Shown here: piece after piece, positions 57,499 to 64,000 of the stretch
Layout of the letters: each line of letters opens with the position of its first letter
How positions within the stretch are numbered: the stretch's first letter is position 1
Origin: Halopseudomonas yangmingensis
GTDB lineage: Bacteria > Pseudomonadota > Gammaproteobacteria > Pseudomonadales > Pseudomonadaceae
Length of the DNA: 64,000 nucleotides
Assembly: GCF_900114825.1 (NCBI RefSeq)
Contig: NZ_FOUI01000011.1
Location: forward strand, 47,992 to 111,991
Direction of reading: 5' to 3'
The notes under the pieces: generated by a model
Databases searched by the model: none
What the model saw: the letters and a program-made list of their open reading frames with translations, nothing else
What the model was told of the DNA's origin: nothing
Position numbers and translations under genes: made by a program

Positions 57499-59247
57499 AT
57501 GCAGCAGAGCCGGGACCAGTTCCTTGTTCAAAGACGTTTGCTGCGGTTTTTACCGCTGGCCCTCGGGTTAACCCTGTTGTGTCTGTTGCTGGTGCAGTAT
57601 CAGGCTGAGGAGGCGCGGCAGCAAGCCGGTACCCATGCCCAGATTCAGGTTGTTTCTGCGCTCTATTCTGATCAGCCAGCGCTGCATATTGCTGCGCTAC
57701 TGCTGGAGCTTGAGACGGCTTCTGATGATCTGGCCGGCCGGTTTGTCCAGATCCTGACGCAGCTTGGTGAATGGCTTGAGGCTCTGGAACAGCAGTTGCC
57801 GGGTGCCGCGCCAGAGACCTTGCTTGATGCATACCGGCAACAGCGAAGCCTGTTTCTGGGATCTCTCTCAAGAACCGCTACGCTGTTGCGGTCCGGGCAG
57901 CGCGAAGACGCTTCTGCGTTGTTGCACAAGGAAGGCTTGCCAGCCTGGCGCGATACCCATACAGCGCTGATCGGGTTGATCGACTGGCAATTGCAGCAAC
58001 AGCATCTGGCTGTCGAAGCCGCGAATAGCCGGGAACGGCTGATGCGCTGGTTGCTGGGGCTGGCGTTGTTGCAGTTGCTGCTGATTGTCGGTGTCAGAGG
58101 GCGGCTGCGTCGTGTTTCGGGAGCAAGGCAGGATATGGAGGATCCTCTGGTCGGCCAGACGGACGCCAGTGAGCCTCGTGTGCTCGAGTCACAGCGATAC
58201 GCCGAGATGCTCGCGAGCGTGCCGGACTGGTTGTGGGAGGCCGACAGCCATTGGAATTTTACCTACGTTGGCCCGCAGTGCCGTGCCTTGCTTGGTTATG
58301 AGCCAGAAGAGTTGTTGGGGCAGTCGGTGTTCAGCGTGATGGCCAGCGCCAGCCGCTCCGCATTGAACTGCCGTTTTGATGATGCGAAGGCTGCTGAACA
58401 GCCATTGCAGGCGATTGAATCGCCATGTGTGCACCGTGACGGGCACATTGTCATTCTGGAAACCACGGCAAGGCCTTTCTATTCCCGCCAGGGAGAGTTG
58501 CTGGGTTACCGCGGAACCGATCGCGAGGTGACCGAACGCAAGATCAGCGAAGACGTGCGCGAGAAGCAATCGTCAGTATTGCGCGAAGCCTTGCTGCGTG
58601 AGGTGCATCATCGGGTCAAGAACAACCTGCAGAGTGTCGTGGCGTTGCTGCAGCAGGCGTGTGGCAGGCATCCGGCGTTGGGCAGTGAACTGCAATCTGC
58701 CGTTTCCAGAGTGCATAGTGTGGCTGTACTGCATGGTATCTATGGCAGCCTGGGTACTCAGTCGTTGTCACTGGAAAGCCTGTTGCGTGGCGTGCATGCA
58801 TCGGTGGTTGAGCTTAGTGGTTGCAAGTTGCAACTGGGCGACACGACAGCGATCCGTCAATGGATGGTGCGGGATGCCGATGCGGCAGTGTTGGCATTGA
58901 TACTCAATGAAATAATGACCAACGCCTGCAAGCATGCTTGCGACCAGACGGCACCTCCCGAGCTGCAAATACTTGCGCGCCCGGACGAATGCGAGTTGCG
59001 CCTGGGCAATGTCGGCCAGCTGTCGGCACAGTTTGATTTCGCAGCCGGGAGGGGTTTGGGGAACGGCCTTGAACTGGTTCGTGCGCTCTTGCCTGAACGC
59101 GGCCTGCAGTTGGTGTACGAGGCGCCTGACGGGCGGGTTGAGGTCCAATTGCTGCTGTATCCGCCCTTGCTTTACCTGCATGACGGCAGTGCATCGCCGG
59201 GCGAAAAGGATATATGGCTATCTGACAGACAAGGAGGCATGTCATGA
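57499..59247 (+). CDS. PAS-containing HisKA_2-type sensor histidine kinase
   Basis: This 582-residue kinase has two membrane segments (about residues 13-33 and 183-200) enclosing a periplasmic region. A PAS domain (about 240-355) and a HisKA_2 dimerisation segment (REVHHRVKNNLQSVVALLQ, His370/371) follow, then a HATPase domain with the N box LNEIMTNACKHAC and GRGLGNGLELVRALLP. ATG 57499 follows GGAGGG. It overlaps the downstream EAL gene by ATGA. No separate response regulator is nearby, but the next protein ends in a receiver domain, the obvious candidate partner. Confidence 0.93.
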   Translation: MQQSRDQFLVQRRLLRFLPLALGLTLLCLLLVQYQAEEARQQAGTHAQIQVVSALYSDQPALHIAALLLELETASDDLAGRFVQILTQLGEWLEALEQQLPGAAPETLLDAYRQQRSLFLGSLSRTATLLRSGQREDASALLHKEGLPAWRDTHTALIGLIDWQLQQQHLAVEAANSRERLMRWLLGLALLQLLLIVGVRGRLRRVSGARQDMEDPLVGQTDASEPRVLESQRYAEMLASVPDWLWEADSHWNFTYVGPQCRALLGYEPEELLGQSVFSVMASASRSALNCRFDDAKAAEQPLQAIESPCVHRDGHIVILETTARPFYSRQGELLGYRGTDREVTERKISEDVREKQSSVLREALLREVHHRVKNNLQSVVALLQQACGRHPALGSELQSAVSRVHSVAVLHGIYGSLGTQSLSLESLLRGVHASVVELSGCKLQLGDTTAIRQWMVRDADAAVLALILNEIMTNACKHACDQTAPPELQILARPDECELRLGNVGQLSAQFDFAAGRGLGNGLELVRALLPERGLQLVYEAPDGRVEVQLLLYPPLLYLHDGSASPGEKDIWLSDRQGGMS

Positions 59248-62200
59248 GTATCCGTCGTCTGCTGGGAATCCTGTTGCTGGTGTTTGCCGGGCTTTCGGGG
59301 GCTGCCGGAATCTGGCAGCTGTCGGATAGCATGCAGAAAATGCAAGCGGCCGACTGGGTGGTTCGCGTCAATCATCTGGCTGATCTGACCCACCAATTGA
59401 ACGCCGAACTGGCGATGGAGCGAGGTATTACCGCTGCGATTCTCGGTCAGCCCGCTGCAGCCAGTTCGGTATTGCGAGCGCAGATGTTCAACGCCAGAGG
59501 ACGTGTTGATCGCCAGTATCAGGTTTTTCATGAGTACCTGCAGGAACTACTGGCAGTTGCACCGCAGCACCCGATGGCGAATGCGCTGACCGAGCTGGAG
59601 CAGGCTGCCCGGCAGCAGACATTGCTGCGAGAGCAGGTTGATCTGGCGATTGTTGGCATCGCATCCGCTGTTACCCATAGAGAGTGGATAGACGCCCTGA
59701 CCGGGCGGATCCGGATACTGCAGAATTTTGTCGTGGTAAGCATGCTGCCATTGCCGGCCAACCCGTATGCGTTGGCCTCTGTTCAAGTGTTCAGGGATCA
59801 GTTGTTCAGCCTCAGCGAACATCTCGGGCAGGAGCGTGCCGTGCTGGGCGCAGCAATTGCAAGCGCCCGGCCGTTGCAGGACAGCGACCGTGCACAACTG
59901 GTGAGTGCGCGTATGGTGGTCGAACGTGCGAGTGCGCGCTTTCTGGAGGCAGCGCCCTATATGCCGCATGATCCCCGACTGGAAGACGCGCTGCTGCAGA
60001 TGCGTGCTCATTTGCTGAGTGACTACCACCCCCTGCGCGAACAGGTCTTTACTGCCAGCCTGGCCGGTCAAGGCTATCCGGTTACGGCAGAGGAGTGGTA
60101 TCGACAGGCGACAACTGCCATTGACCAGGTGCTCGAGGTTTCCAGGTTGATCAGTCAGCGCAGCGCTACGGATATCACCAGTCTGCGAGACAGCGCCCGG
60201 CAGACACTCTGGCTGCTGGCCTGGGTTGTGCTGGCACTCACCCTGTTGTTTGGCTTTACCGTATATGCCGTGCGTCAGCGTCTGTTGCTGCCGCTGGGTT
60301 TGCTTGAACGTGCGGCACGGCAGGTCGCCAGTGGTGATCTCCAGCAGCCGGTGTTGGCGCTGCGTGATGATGAAATGGGGCATCTGGCGCACGCCATGGA
60401 GCAGATGCGTCAATCCCTGCTGGATGACCGGGTGCGGCGGGAGACGGACGCAGAAAGACTGCGCAAGTTGAATGCACTGATCGATAACAGTGCGTCAGCT
60501 ATGGTAATCACCGACCTGCAGGGGAACATTGAGTACGTCAACCAGCGCTTTGAAGTGACCACAGGATATTCGCCCGCTGAAAGCATCGGACGCAAAGCCG
60601 GGTTCTGGGGGTCGGGGCTGACTGCGCGTGACCAGTATCAGTTGATGTGGCAGACCGCATTGAACGGACGCGTATGGGAGGGCGAGATGATCAATCGCCG
60701 CAAGGATGGCGAGTTGTTCTGGTGCTCGGTCAGTATCAGCCCGGTCATTGATGGTCAGGGTCAGGTTACCCACCTGATCGGAGCCCATGTGGATATCAGT
60801 GAGCGTAAACAGATTCAGCGCCAACTGGACGTGCTGCGCAATTATGACGAGCTGACCCATCTGCCCAACCGCCGATTGTTCAGTGAGTATTTCCAGCGAG
60901 TGGCCGAACAGCAGGCGCGCAGGGGTGGGTATTGTGCAGTACTGGCCATTGGTATCAGCCGCTTCAAACAGTTCAATGACAGCCTTGGCCGGGAAGCGGG
61001 AGACCAGTTGCTGCAGCGTCTGGCGCTGCGCTTGCGCCAGGCTGCCGGCAAGCGCGATACGGTGGCTCGTTTTGCCGGTACGGACTTTCATATGTTGCTG
61101 GTTGATCTGGAAAGCCCGGCTGTCCTGTTTGAACGTGTTTCCACACTGCTGGCCCATGCCAATAGACCCCTGAGCATACATGGCCAGGATGTCAAACCGG
61201 TATTGCGCGCGGGTTGCAGCCTTCTGGCAGAGCATGGCAGGGATCTTGAGACGCTGATGCGCAAGGCCGGCACCGCGTTGCACAGCGCCGAGCGTCGGGG
61301 GCACGAGCAGGCACTCTATGACGAATCTCTGGGGCATGATGCCGAGCAGCGCCTGCTGATCGAAAATGCGTTACGCCTGGCAATCGAGCGTGACCAGCTG
61401 GAGTTGCACTACCAGCCCAAAGTCGAATTGGCGAGTGGGCGAATTATTGGTGTCGAGGCGCTGGCGCGCTGGCGTGACCGCACTACAGGCGAATGGATTG
61501 CACCGGATCGCTTTATTGCCGTGGCCGAGGAGAGTGGGCTGATACTGGTGCTTGGCGCTTGGGCGCTGCGTGAAGCGTGCCGACAAAATCGCGAATGGGC
61601 AGCACAAGGGCTTCCGCCTTTGGTGGTCGCAGTCAATCTGTCTGCGGTCCAGTTGCAGCAGAGTGATCTGCCCTCGGTCGTTCGGCGTATCCTTGCAGAA
61701 ACCGGCATGCCCGCAGAGTATCTGGAACTTGAGTTGACCGAAAGTGCGATCATGGAGTACCCGGAGCAGGCCAATCTGCTGTTGCGTGAACTCAAATCGC
61801 TCGGGGTCAAGTTGTCGATTGATGATTTCGGCACCGGTTATTCCAGCCTCGCTTACCTGAGCCGCTTCCCCGTCGACTTGCTGAAGATCGACCGCAGCTT
61901 CATCAACGCGCTGGAGCAGGACTCCAGTGCTGCTGCAATTGCTACTTCAATCATTGCCATGGCCCATCAGCTCGGCCTGCAAGTGATCGCCGAAGGCGTG
62001 GAGACCGAGCGTCAGCTGGCTTTCCTGCAGCGCCACGGTTGTGACCAGATTCAGGGGTATTATTTCAGCAAGCCACTGGCAGCCGCGGATCTGGGCTGGT
62101 TGCTGACCCAGGACCGGCGCCTGCAGATGCCCGAGGCGGTATCGTTCAAGCGCACCTTGCTGATGGTGGACGATGATCCGCTGATTCAGGTCGGGCTGCA

Positions 62201-62588
62201 GCAGGCGCTGGATGGCCAGGGCTACCGGTTGTTGTCCTGCACCACGGCCCGCGAAGCGCTCGAGCTGATGGCATGTAACGATATTCAGGTGGTTTTGGCG
62301 GATGATCACATGCCGGATATGTCGGGAACCGAGCTGCTGGCCAGGATAAAAAACTTGTACCCGGATACCGTGCGGCTGATGTTTTCCGGATACTTCGACG
62401 CCCGCCGTTTGAAAGACGCTATCAATATTGGCTCGATATACAAATACATCAGCAAGCCTTGGGAGCAGGGGCATCTGCGCCGCTGTGTGGATGATGCCTT
62501 TGCGCATCATGCCTCGTTGCAGCGTCGTTTACAGCAGGAAGACCCATCCAGCCGTCTACACGGAGAGGATGGGCCAACCGGCGGATAA
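59244..62588 (+). CDS. NIT-HAMP-PAS-GGDEF(degenerate)-EAL-REC phosphodiesterase
   Basis: This 1114-residue protein has two membrane segments (about residues 5-25 and 318-340) around a periplasmic NIT-like nitrate/nitrite-type sensing region (AELAMERGITAAILG near residue 52). A HAMP (about 340-395), a PAS (about 410-525) and a GGDEF domain with AGTDF at 611-615 (inactive-looking) follow. The EAL domain is intact (EAL near 738, [28 protein letters not shown]). A C-terminal receiver starts near 970 with a phospho-accepting Asp at about 1020 (LADDHMPD). ATG 59244 follows AAGGAGG and overlaps the kinase stop. It probably degrades cyclic-di-GMP under control of the kinase. Confidence 0.94.
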   Translation: MSIRRLLGILLLVFAGLSGAAGIWQLSDSMQKMQAADWVVRVNHLADLTHQLNAELAMERGITAAILGQPAAASSVLRAQMFNARGRVDRQYQVFHEYLQELLAVAPQHPMANALTELEQAARQQTLLREQVDLAIVGIASAVTHREWIDALTGRIRILQNFVVVSMLPLPANPYALASVQVFRDQLFSLSEHLGQERAVLGAAIASARPLQDSDRAQLVSARMVVERASARFLEAAPYMPHDPRLEDALLQMRAHLLSDYHPLREQVFTASLAGQGYPVTAEEWYRQATTAIDQVLEVSRLISQRSATDITSLRDSARQTLWLLAWVVLALTLLFGFTVYAVRQRLLLPLGLLERAARQVASGDLQQPVLALRDDEMGHLAHAMEQMRQSLLDDRVRRETDAERLRKLNALIDNSASAMVITDLQGNIEYVNQRFEVTTGYSPAESIGRKAGFWGSGLTARDQYQLMWQTALNGRVWEGEMINRRKDGELFWCSVSISPVIDGQGQVTHLIGAHVDISERKQIQRQLDVLRNYDELTHLPNRRLFSEYFQRVAEQQARRGGYCAVLAIGISRFKQFNDSLGREAGDQLLQRLALRLRQAAGKRDTVARFAGTDFHMLLVDLESPAVLFERVSTLLAHANRPLSIHGQDVKPVLRAGCSLLAEHGRDLETLMRKAGTALHSAERRGHEQALYDESLGHDAEQRLLIENALRLAIERDQLELHYQPKVELASGRIIGVEALARWRDRTTGEWIAPDRFIAVAEESGLILVLGAWALREACRQNREWAAQGLPPLVVAVNLSAVQLQQSDLPSVVRRILAETGMPAEYLELELTESAIMEYPEQANLLLRELKSLGVKLSIDDFGTGYSSLAYLSRFPVDLLKIDRSFINALEQDSSAAAIATSIIAMAHQLGLQVIAEGVETERQLAFLQRHGCDQIQGYYFSKPLAAADLGWLLTQDRRLQMPEAVSFKRTLLMVDDDPLIQVGLQQALDGQGYRLLSCTTAREALELMACNDIQVVLADDHMPDMSGTELLARIKNLYPDTVRLMFSGYFDARRLKDAINIGSIYKYISKPWEQGHLRRCVDDAFAHHASLQRRLQQEDPSSRLHGEDGPTGG

Positions 62589-62592
62589 AAGA

Positions 62593-63858
62593 TTAAAAGG
62601 AATGACGTTGGGATGGCGCGGCTGACTGTTTCAAACGGCCAATAAGTGAGGTCACCTGGGCTACTTGTTCGGTCAGGCCCTCTACAGCCAGTTTGGCCTC
62701 GCTGCTCAACTGGCTCGCCCGTGAGCCCAGTTGGCCGATGTTGCTGGCTTTCTCTGAGATTTCAGCAGAAGCGCCGCGCTGCTGCTCGGCGGCGGCCGAT
62801 GTTTGGGTGCAGGCATCGGCTATCTGACCGAATGACAGCACAACACTTTCCAGTCTTTGATCTGATTGACCTGCATTGTTGACGGCAGTCAGCGCATGGT
62901 TGTCGCAGCGTGACATGCTGTGGGTGGCTTCTGTGACTGTTTCGCGAAATGCCTGAAGTGTCTGGCCGATTTGTTGTGTGGACGCCAGTGTGCGTTTGGC
63001 GAGATTGCGTACCTCGTCCGCCACCACCGCGAAGCCGCGCCCGGCATCGCCTGCCCGGGCCGCCTCAATAGAGGCATTGAGCGCCAGCAGATTGGTTTGC
63101 TCGGTAATCTCGCCAATCACAGCCAGCGAGGATTCGACACCCTTGCTTGCTTCACTCAGCTGGCTGATGGCCGTGTTGGCGCGCTGCAGTTCTGCTGAAA
63201 GCTGCTGCATGCTGTCGTGGGTGTCACGCGCCAGAAGCTGACCTTCCTGTACGTGTTGCGAAGCCGTATTTATCTGCCCGAGCATATTGCCGGCCTGTCT
63301 GGCAACTTCCTCCGCCGTAACAGACATCTCTTCTGTCGCTGCAGCAATGGTGTCGGTTGCCATTGATTGCTGCTCGACACTCTTGGCCGCTTCGCTGCTG
63401 TTGCTGCCTGCAATGCGTATGCCTTGATCAAGTCTGTCGGTCAGGTCGTCAAAACGCTTCAGTACGGCATCCAGTTCGGCCTGCTGGCTGGTTATCACCA
63501 GTTCCAGACTGCCAATATCATCGCAGCGACCGGTAAATATTGTCTCGGCCAGGCTGTCATCAATAATGCGGCGAGCTCTGGCAATGGTGCGAAGCAGGGG
63601 TGCCATTATCCGCCAGACCATGGCGGCCCCGACACCGGCCAGCAGCAGGGTTATTCCCAGGCTTTGCCAGAAGGTTGTGGCAATGTGCTGACCCAGGCTG
63701 CCAATTGTGATTAGCGTGACCACGCCTGCCATCAAACTCAGATGCATGGGAATGCCACGTCGCAGGCGCGGTATAGTCACCGGCCCCTTGGTTGGCTGTT
63801 TGGCGCGCAACTCTGCGTAGAGTTTCTCGGCACGAGCCTGATGCATATTCCGGCCCAT
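62593..63858 (-). pseudogene. Aer-like chemoreceptor, 5' truncated
   Basis: The visible 421 codons encode an Aer-type linker ([18 protein letters not shown], a segment that in Aer proteins follows the PAS domain), two closely spaced membrane segments (about residues 39-57 and 65-86), and an intact signalling domain with [19 protein letters not shown]. The N-terminal FAD-binding PAS domain of Aer is missing: the frame meets a 23-bp repeat array directly upstream of an ATG at 63858. The most likely explanation is loss of the 5' part by insertion of a mobile element. A shortened protein could still be made from ATG 63858 or 63846. It is convergent with the EAL-REC gene, with four bases between stops. 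Confidence 0.8.
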
Positions 63859-64000
63859 CGTGACCGCCCATTCCGTTTGAACGTGACCGCCTGTTCCGGA
63901 CTAACGTGACCGCTCATTCCGTTTTATCGTGACCGATTTTGGGGGATTTCCCGGAATCACCGGTCACGATGCCGGAATCGTCGGTCACGTTCCCCCGGAA
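63859..64000. mobile_element. Probable insertion-sequence end with repeated CGTGACCG motifs
   Basis: CGTGACCG occurs four times at exactly 23-base spacing (63859, 63882, 63905, 63928), mostly followed by a TTCCG core. Two inverted copies (CGGTCACG at 63961 and 63982) follow before the window edge. The array begins where the Aer-like gene breaks off. Repeated terminal transposase sites of this kind are typical of IS21-family ends, and the first TGACCG at 63861 fits a TG terminus. No transposase gene is visible, since the window stops 142 bases in. The family assignment is inference. Confidence 0.6.

Noticed and set aside
56093..57871. 592-codon minus-strand open frame opposite the second chemoreceptor gene
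   Set aside because: Antisense to a complete chemoreceptor and the next kinase start; His-rich composition with no domain.
63859..63989. CRISPR array
   Set aside because: The repeats are only about 8-17 bases with 23-base periodicity, so there are no true spacers. Inverted copies are present and there are no cas genes, so a mobile-element end fits better.

Overview
The window looks like chromosome from a Pseudomonas-like gammaproteobacterium (order Pseudomonadales). GC is roughly 60%, coding density is high, and both strands are used. The left third follows a gene order known from Pseudomonas: leuC-leuD-leuB-asd-usg/asd2-fimV-truA-trpF-...-accD-folC-SPOR protein-cvpA-purF-metZ. Genus cannot be fixed from sequence reading alone. 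One departure from the P. aeruginosa order is that trpB and trpA sit between trpF and accD.

Layout. 1-2366: a cytosolic PAS-GGDEF-EAL cyclic-di-GMP protein on the minus strand, cut by the window edge. 2507-9013: a LysR regulator divergent from leuCDB, then asd and an Asd-like paralog. 9211-22007: fimV, truA, trpFBA, accD, folC, a SPOR protein, cvpA, purF and metZ, closed by a strong terminator. 22168-25521: a ComEA-like HhH protein, a chemoreceptor, RNase D and YcgL. 25535-28317: a two-gene minus-strand cassette of an AMP-forming ligase and a PLP decarboxylase of the types normally linked to exosortase A. 28538-31648: ycjX, ycjF and an unrecognised third gene. 31727-38952: a thioesterase, a GAF/PAS/EAL protein, cmoAB and a short second FimV-like protein. 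39103-44816: a proline-use block of an AraC regulator, putA and putP. 44826-55635: a DMT permease, an ErdR/CrbR-like regulator next to its likely MxtR/CrbS-like sensor, azlCD, an MFS transporter, a YdjM-like hydrolase, a crotonase and a SelD-N-terminus-like flavoprotein. 55823-62588: a probable three-gene signalling operon of chemoreceptor, HisKA_2 kinase and NIT-HAMP-PAS-GGDEF*-EAL-REC. 62593-64000: an Aer-like chemoreceptor gene whose 5' part is missing where an array of 23-bp repeats, probably an insertion-sequence end, begins.

How it fits together. The left half is housekeeping: leucine, tryptophan, methionine, lysine/threonine precursor, folate, malonyl-CoA and purine synthesis, with tRNA modification (truA, cmoAB). 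The right half is sensing and catabolism: proline uptake and oxidation, acetate-type two-component control, branched-chain amino acid export, and many cyclic-di-GMP and chemotaxis proteins. The most unusual parts are the orphan exosortase-A-type ligase/decarboxylase pair, the kinase-EAL-REC operon, and the repeat array that truncates the Aer-like gene. No rRNA, tRNA or CRISPR array was recognised, and no stretch over about 300 bases lacks a gene.
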